64,000 nt of DNA, from the NCBI GenBank assembly GCA_965199585.1, contig CBDASI010000002.1, forward strand, positions 3,472,001 through 3,536,000. Reading direction: 5' to 3'. Both the position numbers and the translations under genes were made by a program. The notes under the pieces were generated by a model. The model was not told where the DNA came from, did no database searches, and saw nothing but the letters and a program-made list of their open reading frames with translations. This document shows positions 37,990 to 46,910 of the stretch, one piece after another. Origin of the DNA: JAVVHH01 sp965199585 (GTDB taxonomy: Bacteria > Pseudomonadota > Alphaproteobacteria > Acetobacterales > Acetobacteraceae). Positions within the stretch are counted from its first letter, which is position 1, and each line of letters begins with the position of its first letter.

Positions 37990-38002
37990 GGCGTCGGACG
38001 CC
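37990..38002. terminator. Short hairpin between convergent genes
   Basis: GGCGT, loop CGG, ACGCC lies in the 15 bases separating the ends of gguB and the minus-strand flavoprotein gene. The stem is only 5 base pairs and no U-tract is present, so termination is plausible but unproven. Confidence 0.3.
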
Positions 38003-38004
38003 CC

Positions 38005-39627
38005 TTACGGCTTGGCGTCCACAAACTCCCAGACTTTCGAGATCACCACCGACCCCTCGCCCACTGCGGACGCCACCCGCTTGACCGAGTTGGCGCGGAC
38101 GTCACCGACCGCGAAGATGCCGGGCTGCGAGGTCGCGAAAGGCGACGCGGCGCCCGCATCGGCCCCGGTGAGGACGTATCCCTTGGCATCGAGCGCGACC
38201 AGGCCGGACAGCCACCCGGAGTTCGGCGCCGCGCCCACCATGATGAACAGCGCGCGCGTGTCGACCTCGTGCGTCCGGCCGCTCTGGGCGTCGCGCACCG
38301 TGACGCTGTCCAGATGGTCCTGCCCATGCAGCGCCACCACCTCGGCACCGTATTCGATGGTGATGGCCGGGTCGGCCTCGAGCCGGCTGGAGAGATAGTG
38401 CGACATGGAGCTGGCCAGCGAGGCGCCGCGCACCAGCAGGCGCACCCGACTGGCCGAGCGGCTGAGGAACATCGCCGCCTGGCCGGCGGAGTTGCCGCCG
38501 CCGACGATGACGGCCTCGGTGCCTTTGCAGAAGCGCGTCTCGAGTTCGGTCGCGGCGTAATAAATACCGGAACCCTCGAAATCGGATAACCGGTCGATCG
38601 GCAACCGGCGATACTGCACCCCACTGGCGACGACGACCGACTTGGCTAGTAGGCGCCGACCGCCGTCGAACGTCGCGCAAAAGCCGCCCTCCTCGAGCCG
38701 TTCCAGCTTGGCGACCCGGCGCGGCATGGCGAAGCGGGTGCCGAACTTCATCGCCTGGATCTCGCCCCGCCAGATCAAGTCGCCGCCGGAGATGCCGGTC
38801 GGGAAGCCCATGTAGTTCTCGATCCGGCTGGACGTGCCGGCCTGGCCGCCGATCGCGGTATCCTCGCACACCAGCGCGCACAGCCCCTCCGCCCCGGCAT
38901 AGACCGCAGCCGCAACGCCGGCCGGGCCGCCGCCGACGATGAGGACGTCGATCTGCTTGTCGTCGCAGAGCTCGAGATCGAGGCCGAGCAGCCTTGCGAC
39001 CTTCTCCGGCGTCGGATCGGCGATCACCGTACCGCGCCCGAAGATCACCGCCGGGCGCTGCGGCTCGAGCATGCAGGTCGCCGCCGTCGCCGCCGCCTCG
39101 GGGCTGCCAAGGTCGAGCGAGGTGTAGGGAATGCGGTTGCGGCCGGCGAACTCGGCGATATGGCGGACGGCGCGGTCGTCATCCTCGCCGATCAGCACGA
39201 GTGCGCTTTCCTTGGCGTTGAGCTGCCGCCGGCGTCGCGCCGACAGCACGGTGATGACGATATCGGACATCTCCGGGATCTGCGCCATGAGCCGCAGCAT
39301 CGCCGGACGCGGCACCTCGATGACGCGCGTCGGCCGCGCCGTCCGCATCGACATCGACGACGTGCCGCCGTTTAGGAAGCCGATCTCGCCCATGAACTGC
39401 GTGGGTCCGATCGTGGTGGGCGACCGTCGCTGCTCGGTGAACGGATCGACCACCTCGATCTCGCCCTCCTCGACATAGGTAAAGCGGTCGATCGGCTGTC
39501 CGGGTCGAGCAAGGAAGGTGCCGGCGGGATACTCGACGACGTGGCCTTCGAGCCGCAGCGCTGCGACGTGCTCCGGCTCGAGCGGGGTCCGCTGCATTTC
39601 CCGCAAGTCGCCGCCGATCGTCTCCAT
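38005..39627 (-). CDS. Cyclic-nucleotide-binding-domain / thioredoxin-reductase-like flavoprotein without the CxxC site
   Basis: 540 residues. The parts are an N-terminal cNMP-binding domain (about 15-135, with FMGEIGFLNGG), a thioredoxin-fold-like middle domain (about 140-215) and a thioredoxin-reductase-like FAD/NAD(P)H part (GGGPAGVAAAVYAGAEG, IENYMGFPTGISGG, VIVGGGNSAGQAAMFLS, GIFAVGDVR). In the NADPH domain the redox CxxC of classical TrxR is missing, so it cannot reduce thioredoxin in the classical way. Known relatives share this layout, but their substrate is not established. ATG 39627 has CGGAGG upstream and lies 18 bases after guaA. Confidence 0.88.
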   Translation of the reverse strand: METIGGDLREMQRTPLEPEHVAALRLEGHVVEYPAGTFLARPGQPIDRFTYVEEGEIEVVDPFTEQRRSPTTIGPTQFMGEIGFLNGGTSSMSMRTARPTRVIEVPRPAMLRLMAQIPEMSDIVITVLSARRRRQLNAKESALVLIGEDDDRAVRHIAEFAGRNRIPYTSLDLGSPEAAATAATCMLEPQRPAVIFGRGTVIADPTPEKVARLLGLDLELCDDKQIDVLIVGGGPAGVAAAVYAGAEGLCALVCEDTAIGGQAGTSSRIENYMGFPTGISGGDLIWRGEIQAMKFGTRFAMPRRVAKLERLEEGGFCATFDGGRRLLAKSVVVASGVQYRRLPIDRLSDFEGSGIYYAATELETRFCKGTEAVIVGGGNSAGQAAMFLSRSASRVRLLVRGASLASSMSHYLSSRLEADPAITIEYGAEVVALHGQDHLDSVTVRDAQSGRTHEVDTRALFIMVGAAPNSGWLSGLVALDAKGYVLTGADAGAASPFATSQPGIFAVGDVRANSVKRVASAVGEGSVVISKVWEFVDAKP

Positions 39628-39645
39628 GTCAGGCCTCCGGTTGCC

Positions 39646-41220
39646 TCATTCCCACTCGATCGTGCCCGGCGGCTTGCTTGTGATGTCGTAGGTGACCCGG
39701 TTGATGCCGCGCACCTCGTTGACGATCCGCGTTGCGACCCGGCTGAGGAATGCCACGTCGAACGGATACACCTCCGCCGTCATGCCATCCACCGATGTCA
39801 CCGCCCGCAGCGCGCAGGCATTGTCGTAGGTGCGCCCATCGCCCATCACGCCGACCGTCCGCACCGGCAGCAGCACCGCGAACGCCTGCCAGATCACGTC
39901 GTACAGCCCGGCCTTGCGGATCTCGTCGAGATAGACCGCATCCGCCCTGCGCAGGATATCGAGCCGCTCGCGGGTGATGGCGCCCGGGATGCGGATGGCC
40001 AGGCCCGGCCCGGGGAACGGGTGCCGCCCGACGATGTTCTCCGGCACACCGAGCTCCCGGCCCAGCACGCGGACTTCGTCCTTGAACAGCTCGCGCAACG
40101 GCTCGACCAATTGCATCCGCATGTGCGCCGGCAGCCCGCCGACATTGTGGTGCGACTTGATGGTGGCACTCGGCCCGCCATGAGCGCTGATGCTCTCGAT
40201 CACGTCCGGATACAGCGTGCCCTGCGCCAGGAAATCAGCCCCGCCAATCTTGGCCGCCTCCTCCTCGAACACCTCGATGAACAACCGCCCGATGGTCTTA
40301 CGCTTGGTCTCCGGGTCCGTGACGCCATCCAGCCCGGCGAGGAACAGCTCGCTGGCGTCGCGGTGTACCAGCTTGATATTGAAGCGCCCGCGCCAGGTGC
40401 TCACCACCTCCTCAGCCTCGCCCTGCCGCATCATGCCGGAATCGACGAAGATGCAGGTGAGCTGGTCCCCGATCGCCTCGTGTATGATCGCCGCTGCCAC
40501 CGACGAGTCGACGCCGCCGGACAAGCCGCAGATCACCTTTCCGTCTCCGACCTGCGCCCGGATGCGGGCGATCTCGGCATCCCGGAACCCCTTCATGCTC
40601 CAGCCGCCGGAGAGCCCGGCCACGCCATGGGTGAAATTCTGCAGCAGCTGACGCCCATGCGGCGTGTGATGCACCTCCGGGTGGAACTGCACGCCGTAAT
40701 ACTTGCGCGCATCGTCGGCGATGGCCGCGAACGGCGCCCCCTCGGTTGCCGCCACCACGCGGAAGCCCGGCGGCAGCGTCGTCACCCGATCGCCATGGTT
40801 CATCCATACTTTCTCGGACGCGCCCTGCGCCCAGGCACCGTGGAACAGGGCGCAATCCTCGATCACCTCGACGGCGGCGGCACCGTATTCCTGATGGTCG
40901 CTGAGGCTTACGGCGCCGCCGAGCTGCGCGCACATCGCCTGCTGCCCGTAGCAGATGCCGAGCAGCGGCACCCCGGCGCCGAACACGATATCGGGGATGC
41001 GCGGGCTGGTCTCACCGATCACGCTGGCCGGGCCGCCGGAGAGGATGATGGCCCGCGGCGCGAACGCCTCGATACGGCCGGGCTCGACGGTATAGGGCAG
41101 GATCTCGCAGTACACGCCGCTCTCGCGGACGCGGCGGGCGATCAGCTGGGTGAACTGGCTGCCGAAATCGAGGATGAGGACCCGATCATGCTCGGGTCCG
41201 GAGTCTAGGGTAATGGACAC
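39646..41220 (-). CDS. guaA: GMP synthase (glutamine-hydrolysing)
   Basis: 524 residues. The N-terminal class I amidotransferase has nucleophile Cys90 in GICYGQQ and the later FHPEVHHT. The ATP-pyrophosphatase domain has the P-loop SGGVDSSVAA, and the C-terminal dimerisation domain ends KPPGTIEWE, as in almost all GuaA. It converts XMP to GMP using glutamine and ATP. The start is GTG 41220, placed directly after the GNAT stop (TGA-GTG) with GAGGTGAT upstream, so it is translationally coupled. Last purine gene of the guaB-guaA operon. Confidence 0.96.
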   Translation of the reverse strand: MSITLDSGPEHDRVLILDFGSQFTQLIARRVRESGVYCEILPYTVEPGRIEAFAPRAIILSGGPASVIGETSPRIPDIVFGAGVPLLGICYGQQAMCAQLGGAVSLSDHQEYGAAAVEVIEDCALFHGAWAQGASEKVWMNHGDRVTTLPPGFRVVAATEGAPFAAIADDARKYYGVQFHPEVHHTPHGRQLLQNFTHGVAGLSGGWSMKGFRDAEIARIRAQVGDGKVICGLSGGVDSSVAAAIIHEAIGDQLTCIFVDSGMMRQGEAEEVVSTWRGRFNIKLVHRDASELFLAGLDGVTDPETKRKTIGRLFIEVFEEEAAKIGGADFLAQGTLYPDVIESISAHGGPSATIKSHHNVGGLPAHMRMQLVEPLRELFKDEVRVLGRELGVPENIVGRHPFPGPGLAIRIPGAITRERLDILRRADAVYLDEIRKAGLYDVIWQAFAVLLPVRTVGVMGDGRTYDNACALRAVTSVDGMTAEVYPFDVAFLSRVATRIVNEVRGINRVTYDITSKPPGTIEWE

Positions 41221-41763
41221 TCAATCACCTCGGGAAGTGGTAGGGTCGGCGAGCAACAGGTCGATCGGGTCCCAGACATAGGCTGTCTTCGGGATCGAGG
41301 CGCCGGCGACGGTCGTGTGGCCCTCCGCAGCCCGGCGGCCGCGCAGGCGCTGATAGAACCAGCGGCTCGGATTGTCGCTCAGCACCCAGAGGAACGCGCT
41401 GCCGGCGCCGGCGTCGGACAGCGTCTTGCCGGCGCTCTGCATCAACAACCGGCCCGCACCCTGGTCGCGCCAATCGTCGCCGACATACAGCGTCTCGATC
41501 TCGGCCTGGCCCAGCGAGCGTTCCGCATCCCGCCGGCGCAGGCTCATGGTGGCGAAGCCGATCACGCGGCCGGCCGTCTCGGCGACCAATGCCGGATGCC
41601 CGCGCAGGAAGCCGGCCTGGTAATAGGCGGCCAGACGCGGCGCGGAGAGGCCCGCGAGATAGGCGTCGGGCAGGATGCTCGCATAGGCCGAGCGCCAGAC
41701 GCCGACGTGGACGGATCCCATAGCCGCCGCGTCGCGCGCCACTGCGGGACGGACCGCGATCAC
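41221..41763 (-). CDS. GNAT-family N-acetyltransferase
   Basis: 180 residues with a GNAT fold: IAVRPAVARDAAAM beta1, a long alpha1/alpha2 region (VGVWRSAYASILPDAYL), AEIETLYVGDDWRDQGAGRLLM as the acetyl-CoA-binding motif A, and WVLSDNPSRWFYQRLRG as motif B. The substrate may be a small molecule or a protein N-terminus; nothing in the sequence decides. The start is GTG 41763, overlapping the rsmB stop as GTGA. Its position between rsmB and guaA is through operon packing and does not imply a role in purine synthesis. Confidence 0.85.
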   Translation of the reverse strand: MIAVRPAVARDAAAMGSVHVGVWRSAYASILPDAYLAGLSAPRLAAYYQAGFLRGHPALVAETAGRVIGFATMSLRRRDAERSLGQAEIETLYVGDDWRDQGAGRLLMQSAGKTLSDAGAGSAFLWVLSDNPSRWFYQRLRGRRAAEGHTTVAGASIPKTAYVWDPIDLLLADPTTSRGD

Positions 41764-43055
41764 GCGGCGCGCTCGAGGACGGCTCCGAAGAAGCCGTCGG
41801 TCTGATGCCGCAGCGGGGTGAGCGAGAGGTGCGGCCCGGTCTCGGGCGGCGGCGTCGGCAGCGACCAGGCTTCCGCGACGGGCACGAGGCGGAATGCCGG
41901 GGTGCGCTGTAGGAAGGCCCCGACCTGCGCCTCGTTCTCGGCCGGCAGCAGCGAGCAGGTGGCGTAGACCAGGCGCCCGCCGGGTCGGACCAGGCGGGCG
42001 GACTGGTCGAGGATCGCAGCCTGCTTGACCACGAGCTCATCGAGATCCTGCTGCCGCAGCCGAAGCCGCGCGTCAGGGTTGCGACGCCAGGTGCCGGTGC
42101 CGGTGCAGGGCGCATCGACCAGCACGCGGTCGAAGCCCTCGGCGCGGCGCTTGGCCCATTTGTCGCCGACGGCCAGCAAATGTCGCTCGACGTTGTGCAC
42201 GCCGGCCCGCCGCAGCCTGCGCACCGCGCCCTCGAGCCGCGGCGCGGACACGTCGCAGGCCACCAGGTGCCCGCGATTACCCATCATCATCGCCAGCACG
42301 AGCGTCTTGCCGCCGGCGCCGGCGCAGTAATCCACCACCCGCATCTCCGGCCCGGCGCCGACCAGCGCGGCGACAAGTTGGCTACCCTCGTCCTGGATCT
42401 CCACCAGCCCGGACTGGAAGGCCGGCCCTGACGTCACCGCGCGGCGTCCTTCGATGCGCAAGCCCCAGGGCGAGATCGGCGTCGGCTGCACGTCGAGCTG
42501 TTCGGCCAGCAGCGCCGCCTGCGCCGCCTCGCGCGTGCCGGCCAGCAGGTTTACCCGGAGGTCGAGCGTCGCGGGCTCGAGCGTGGCCACCATCTCCGGC
42601 ACCAGCGCCTCGCCGAAGCGAGCCTGGAGCGCCGGCAACACCCAGTCCGGCACTTCGAGCCGCACCGCGAGCGGCATGTCGGGATGTTCCAGCGTCTGGT
42701 CGCCCAGACCGCGCAGCACTTTCGCCTCCGGCCCGACCAGAGCCTCCGGTGCGTATTGCCCACCCGAGAACAAATTGTGCAGCCCGCCGAGATTCCAGCT
42801 CTCGAACAGCAGAGACGCCGCCACCATCAGCCGCGGCGTCGGCCGTGCCCCGCCGCGTTCCAGCCACCACTCCAGCCGCCGCCACTGCCGCAGCACGCGC
42901 CAGGCCCGGTCGCTCACCGCCCGGCGGTCGCCGCCACCGATGAAGCGTCTCCGGCGGAAGAACTCGTTGGCCACCGCATCGGCCGGGCGCCGCGGACTGG
43001 CCTCGATCTCGCCGAGAAGCTCGATCGCGGCGGAGAGGCGGGCGGTCGGGGTCAG
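41760..43055 (-). CDS. rsmB: 16S rRNA (cytosine-5)-methyltransferase, RsmB/Sun family
   Basis: 431 residues if translation starts at CTG 43055. The N-terminal NusB-like domain (PADAVANEFFRRRRFIG) precedes the m5C methyltransferase core with DYCAGAGGKTLVLA (SAM site), VLVDAPCTGTGTWRRNPD and VYATCSLLPAENE, which carry the two conserved cysteines. In relatives the protein begins MTPxARL; here the matching codon is CTG, and no ATG, GTG or TTG fits. That CTG overlaps the upstream dehalogenase stop as CTGA. The protein methylates a cytosine of 16S rRNA. Confidence 0.9.
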   Translation of the reverse strand: MTPTARLSAAIELLGEIEASPRRPADAVANEFFRRRRFIGGGDRRAVSDRAWRVLRQWRRLEWWLERGGARPTPRLMVAASLLFESWNLGGLHNLFSGGQYAPEALVGPEAKVLRGLGDQTLEHPDMPLAVRLEVPDWVLPALQARFGEALVPEMVATLEPATLDLRVNLLAGTREAAQAALLAEQLDVQPTPISPWGLRIEGRRAVTSGPAFQSGLVEIQDEGSQLVAALVGAGPEMRVVDYCAGAGGKTLVLAMMMGNRGHLVACDVSAPRLEGAVRRLRRAGVHNVERHLLAVGDKWAKRRAEGFDRVLVDAPCTGTGTWRRNPDARLRLRQQDLDELVVKQAAILDQSARLVRPGGRLVYATCSLLPAENEAQVGAFLQRTPAFRLVPVAEAWSLPTPPPETGPHLSLTPLRHQTDGFFGAVLERAA

Positions 43056-43723
43056 CCCACTGCCGCCGCGAGCGCGTCGAGGCTGTCGATCACGGTCGCG
43101 GCCTCCTCGAGCCCGTATTCGGCCGGATTGCCGGACCGGTTGCACCAGAATACCTCAAACCCGGCCTGTACCGCGCCCTGCGCGTCCCAGGCGTTGCTCG
43201 ACACAAAGCCCATTTGCGCGATCGGGAAGCCCAAGGCTTCCGTGGCCAGGCGATATACCGTCGGGTCCGGCTTGTAGGTCCGGATCGGGTCGACGCTGAT
43301 GACCGCGTCGAGCAGGTCGCCGAGCTTGGCGGCCGTGACGGCGTCGGCCAGCATGCCGGGCTCGCCGTTGGACAGGATGGCCGTCTTGATCCCCTTGGCC
43401 CGCAAGGCCTTCAGCATCGGGATGGCGTCGCCATAGGCTGGCAGCGTGCGATAGCTGTCGAGCAACGCGGCACGAACCGTCGGGTCGGTCAGGCGATGGC
43501 GTTCCGAGACGAAATCCAGCGCGGCCTCGGTGATGGACCAGAAGTCGCGGTAGTGACCCGGCCCCGTGAGCGTCGCGATCCAGCTATATTCAAGTTGCTT
43601 GGTGCGCCACTCCGCGCTGATCCGCTCCCAATCCGGCGGCAGCTTATCGGCATGCCGCTCCATCGCCGCATGGACGTCGAGCAGCGTGCCATAGGCGTCG
43701 AAAACGACGGCGCCGAGCGGCAT
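43052..43723 (-). CDS. HAD-superfamily (S)-2-haloacid dehalogenase, type II
   Basis: 223 residues. Motif I FDAYGTLLD has the nucleophile Asp9, motif II is ILSNGEP, the conserved lysine lies in YKPDPTVY, and motif III is SSNAWDAQGA. The FDAYGTL and SSNxWD forms are characteristic of L-2-haloacid dehalogenases rather than phosphatases. Such enzymes hydrolyse 2-haloalkanoates to D-2-hydroxyacids; in a purine operon the physiological substrate is uncertain. It overlaps guaB by 1 base (ATGA) and rsmB by 4 bases. Confidence 0.9.
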   Translation of the reverse strand: MPLGAVVFDAYGTLLDVHAAMERHADKLPPDWERISAEWRTKQLEYSWIATLTGPGHYRDFWSITEAALDFVSERHRLTDPTVRAALLDSYRTLPAYGDAIPMLKALRAKGIKTAILSNGEPGMLADAVTAAKLGDLLDAVISVDPIRTYKPDPTVYRLATEALGFPIAQMGFVSSNAWDAQGAVQAGFEVFWCNRSGNPAEYGLEEAATVIDSLDALAAAVG

Positions 43724-45237
43724 CAGCCCTCCTGCCGGTAATTCGGCGCCTCGCGGGTGATCGCCACGTCATGCACGTGGCTTTCGCGCAGCCCGGCTCC
43801 GGTGATGCGCCGGAAGCGGCAGTTGCGCTGCAGTTCGCCAATGTCGGCGCTGCCGGTGTAGCCCATGCCAGCCCGCAATCCGCCGACCAACTGGTGCACC
43901 ACGGCCGCCACCGGCCCCTTGTAGCCGACCCGGCCTTCGATGCCTTCCGGCACCAGCTTCAGCGTGTCCTTGATCTCCTGCTGGAAATACCGGTCCGCCG
44001 AGCCGCGCGCCATGGCGCCGATGCTGCCCATGCCGCGATAGGATTTGTACGAGCGGCCCTGATATAGGAACACCTCGCCCGGCGCCTCGTCGGTGCCGGC
44101 CAGCAGGCTGCCGATCATGGCACAATCCGCGCCGGCGCCGATCGCCTTGACCAGGTCGCCCGAGGTGCGGATGCCGCCATCGGCGATCGCCGGCACGCCC
44201 AGCTCGCGGCAGGCTGCCGCCGTCTCCAGCACCGCGCTGAACTGCGGCACGCCGACGCCGGCGACCACGCGCGTGGTGCAGATCGAGCCCGGCCCGATGC
44301 CGATCTTGATCGCGTCCGCCCCCGCGTCGATCAGCGCCCGCGCCCCTTCCGGCGTGGCGACGTTGCCGGCCACGATCTGCGTCGCATTCGACAGCCGCTT
44401 GATCCGCGCGATGGACGCCAGCACGCCCTGCGAATGCCCGTGCGCCGTGTCGATCACCATCACGTCGACCTCGGCCGCGATCAGCGCCTCGGCGCGCAAA
44501 TAGCCGTCCTCGCCCACGCCGGTTGCCGCCGCGGTCCGCAACCGGCCGAGCTCGTCCTTGTTGGCCAGCGGGTGGGCCTGCGCCTTGTCCATGTCCTTGA
44601 CGGTGATGAGCCCGACGCAGCGATGCTGCTCGTCGACCACCAGCAGCTTCTCCAGCCGATGCCGGTGCAGCAATTGCCGCGCCTCGTCGCGGTCCACGTC
44701 GGACGGCACGGTGATGAGGTTCTCCCGCGTCATCAGCTCGTAGATGCGGGTGTTCGGGTCGGTGGCGAAGCGCAGGTCACGGTTCGTCAGGATGCCGACC
44801 AGCCGGCGGGTCTCGCGCTCAACTACCGGGAAACCGCTGATGTTGTGCGCCGTCTGCATGGCGCGGGCTTCGGCAAGCGTCTGGTCCGGGAAGATGGTCA
44901 GCGGGTTCACCACCATGCCGGACTCATATTTCTTGACCCGGCGCACCTGCCCAGCCTGCTCCTCGATGGTCAGGTTCTTGTGGATCACGCCGATGCCGCC
45001 CAGCTGCGCCATCGCGATAGCCATCGCCGACTCGGTCACCGTGTCCATGGCCGAGGACACCAGCGGGATCCGCAGGCTGATGGTCCGCGTCAGTCGCGTC
45101 CCGGTCGAAACGGCGGTGGGCAGGACCTGTGAGTAATTGGGGACGACGAGAACGTCGTCGAACGCCAGCGCCTCCTCGACCCTCGCCGCAGCCGGAAGCG
45201 GGGCGAAGACGTCGTGTGGATTGGTGTCGGGCGCCAT
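43723..45237 (-). CDS. guaB: Inosine-5'-monophosphate dehydrogenase
   Basis: 504 residues. The (beta/alpha)8 barrel opens ALAFDDVLVVPNYS and is interrupted by two CBS domains (about 105-225). The catalytic loop has GSICTTR with the active-site Cys, followed by ADGGIRTSGD and the flap region YRGMGSIGAM. It oxidises IMP to XMP with NAD, the committed step to GMP. ATG 45237 is preceded by GCGGAGG about 10 bases upstream. It is the first gene of the guaB-HAD-rsmB-GNAT-guaA unit, and its promoter lies in the 195-base gap to the divergent secreted-protein gene. Confidence 0.96.
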   Translation of the reverse strand: MAPDTNPHDVFAPLPAAARVEEALAFDDVLVVPNYSQVLPTAVSTGTRLTRTISLRIPLVSSAMDTVTESAMAIAMAQLGGIGVIHKNLTIEEQAGQVRRVKKYESGMVVNPLTIFPDQTLAEARAMQTAHNISGFPVVERETRRLVGILTNRDLRFATDPNTRIYELMTRENLITVPSDVDRDEARQLLHRHRLEKLLVVDEQHRCVGLITVKDMDKAQAHPLANKDELGRLRTAAATGVGEDGYLRAEALIAAEVDVMVIDTAHGHSQGVLASIARIKRLSNATQIVAGNVATPEGARALIDAGADAIKIGIGPGSICTTRVVAGVGVPQFSAVLETAAACRELGVPAIADGGIRTSGDLVKAIGAGADCAMIGSLLAGTDEAPGEVFLYQGRSYKSYRGMGSIGAMARGSADRYFQQEIKDTLKLVPEGIEGRVGYKGPVAAVVHQLVGGLRAGMGYTGSADIGELQRNCRFRRITGAGLRESHVHDVAITREAPNYRQEG

Positions 45238-45432
45238 GGCAGAATAACCTCCGCGGAAGCCCCAGCGAGGGGACCTTGGCGAGCCCACATAGGGCGGCCG
45301 AGCCCCGCGCGCAAGCGCGGTCTGCTCCAAGCGCGCACGTGCAGCATGAGCCGGGTTGCTGCCGTCAGGCTGGACCGCGGCGGTACGCGCGGCTACTGAC
45401 GGCGCTTTATCGACGCTGCCGGAGTGTGTCTG

Positions 45433-46209
45433 ATGCGTTGCGCTACCGGGCTGTTCGCCCTTCTCGTGTGCCTCCCGACCATGGTCAGCGCCGCCGCACC
45501 GGTGACGCTGACCCAGTCCAGCCCCCCTGCTCTCTACAAGCCCGGCGGCCGCAGCATCGACGTGCTCGGCATCACCCCGGGCATGCAGCCGGATACGGTC
45601 CGCGACATCCTGGCCAAGGTCTACGGCAACGTCGTCGTCACGCAGGACGATCTCGGCCTCGAAAACCGCGGCGTCGTGGTCAAGACGCAGGATTTCGTCA
45701 CCCGCATGACCGCGCAGCGCGACACCGACGAGGTCGCCGTCTGGTTCGCTACGCCCACCACCGGCAACGGCGTCGTCGAGGTGACGCGTCAGGTTTCCTA
45801 CCGGGACGAAACGTCGGCGCCGGCGATGCAGCAGGTGCAAGCCGACCTGATCGAGCGCTACGGCAAGCCCGGCTTCGACGGCCCGGCGGTCGGCACCGGC
45901 GAGGTTCGGCTGATGGCCTGGTCGTTCCACGGCAACACGCCGACCCCCTGCCCGCGCTCGTCCTGCCGCGCCTCGCTGAGCGAAGGCCTATACGTCCGCA
46001 ACCTCCCCGCCTACAGCCGCTCCATCAAGACCGGCAACGAGCTAACCCTCGTGGCGACGCTGCTGTCCGGCATCGCCGACCCGTCGCGGGCCTCCGGGAT
46101 GGTGATCACCATGAGCGACGCGGTGACCAAGCTCCGCACGCTCGAGGCCGCGGTGGCGCAGATGAAGACCGCCTCTGGCCGCAAGGGCATGCCCAAGCAG
46201 GACGAGTAG
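45433..46209 (+). CDS. Hypothetical secreted protein
   Basis: 258 residues from ATG 45433 (GGAG 8 bases upstream; a GTG at 45424 is in frame). A Sec signal peptide is clear (LFALLVCLPTMVSAAA, cleavage about residue 20). The mature protein opens with a segment containing LGITPGMQPDTVRDILAKVYG, the kind of repeat-like start found in periplasmic small-lipoprotein folds. A Cys pair in PCPRSSC could form a disulfide. I recognise no family. It is divergent from guaB and ends 3 bases from the convergent rlmE. Confidence 0.6.
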   Translation: MRCATGLFALLVCLPTMVSAAAPVTLTQSSPPALYKPGGRSIDVLGITPGMQPDTVRDILAKVYGNVVVTQDDLGLENRGVVVKTQDFVTRMTAQRDTDEVAVWFATPTTGNGVVEVTRQVSYRDETSAPAMQQVQADLIERYGKPGFDGPAVGTGEVRLMAWSFHGNTPTPCPRSSCRASLSEGLYVRNLPAYSRSIKTGNELTLVATLLSGIADPSRASGMVITMSDAVTKLRTLEAAVAQMKTASGRKGMPKQDE

Positions 46210-46212
46210 GCG

Positions 46213-46902
46213 TTACATCTCGCTCGGCACGGCCTTTTCGCCGCGGAAGCCCGTCGCCACGACGTAGAGCTCGCTGCTCTCCTTGCGGCTCGCCGCCGGC
46301 TTGACGTGACGGACGCTGGCGAAGTGCCGCTTCATCGGCGCCAGGATCGAGCGCTCGGTGCCGCCCTGGAACACCTTGGCGATGAAGGCGCCGCCGGGCT
46401 CGAGGATCTCGGTCGCGAAGAGGAAGGCCAACTCGGCCAGCGCCACGATGCGCAGATGGTCGGTCGCGGTATGGCCGGTCGTGTTCGGCGCCATGTCGGA
46501 CAGCACGATGGTCGCGGTGCCGCCGAGCATGTCTCGCAATTGCTGTTGCACGGCCGGGTCGTTGAAGTCGCCGACGAACAGGGTCGAGCCCGAGACTGGG
46601 TCGATCGGGAGCAGGTCGACGCCGACCACGACCGATGCGCCGCGCTTGACCGCGACCTGCGACCAGCCCCCGGGGGCGGCGCCGAGGTCGATGACCCGGC
46701 TGCCGGGCTTGATCAGCTGCAGCTTGTCGTCGAGCTCCATCAGCTTGAACGCGGCGCGCGAACGCAGCCCCTGCTGCTGCGCGGCTCGCACATAAGGGTC
46801 GTTCAGCTGGCGCTGCAGCCATTTCTGGGACGCGGTGGTGCGGCCGCGCGCGGTGCGCAATTTGACGGTCAGCCCGCGCTGACCCGGCGGTTGTTCTGGC
46901 AT
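46213..46902 (-). CDS. rlmE: 23S rRNA 2'-O-ribose methyltransferase RlmE (FtsJ/RrmJ)
   Basis: 229 residues from ATG 46902. SAM motif DLGAAPGGWSQVA, acidic VGDFNDP, LSDMAPNTTGH and FIAKVFQGG give the K-D-K-E catalytic arrangement of RrmJ. An N-terminal basic extension and QKWLQRQLNDPYVRAA precede it, as in other alphaproteobacterial RlmE. It methylates U2552 (E. coli numbering) in the 23S A-loop during late 50S assembly. It lies 8 bases downstream of ppx, an association seen repeatedly in alphaproteobacteria. Confidence 0.93.
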   Translation of the reverse strand: MPEQPPGQRGLTVKLRTARGRTTASQKWLQRQLNDPYVRAAQQQGLRSRAAFKLMELDDKLQLIKPGSRVIDLGAAPGGWSQVAVKRGASVVVGVDLLPIDPVSGSTLFVGDFNDPAVQQQLRDMLGGTATIVLSDMAPNTTGHTATDHLRIVALAELAFLFATEILEPGGAFIAKVFQGGTERSILAPMKRHFASVRHVKPAASRKESSELYVVATGFRGEKAVPSEM

Positions 46903-46910
46903 AAAGCGGA

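Noticed and set aside
45305..45320. CCGCGC-GCAA-GCGCGG hairpin between guaB and the secreted-protein gene as a riboswitch part
   Set aside because: A single short stem; no purine or guanidine riboswitch core could be found around it.
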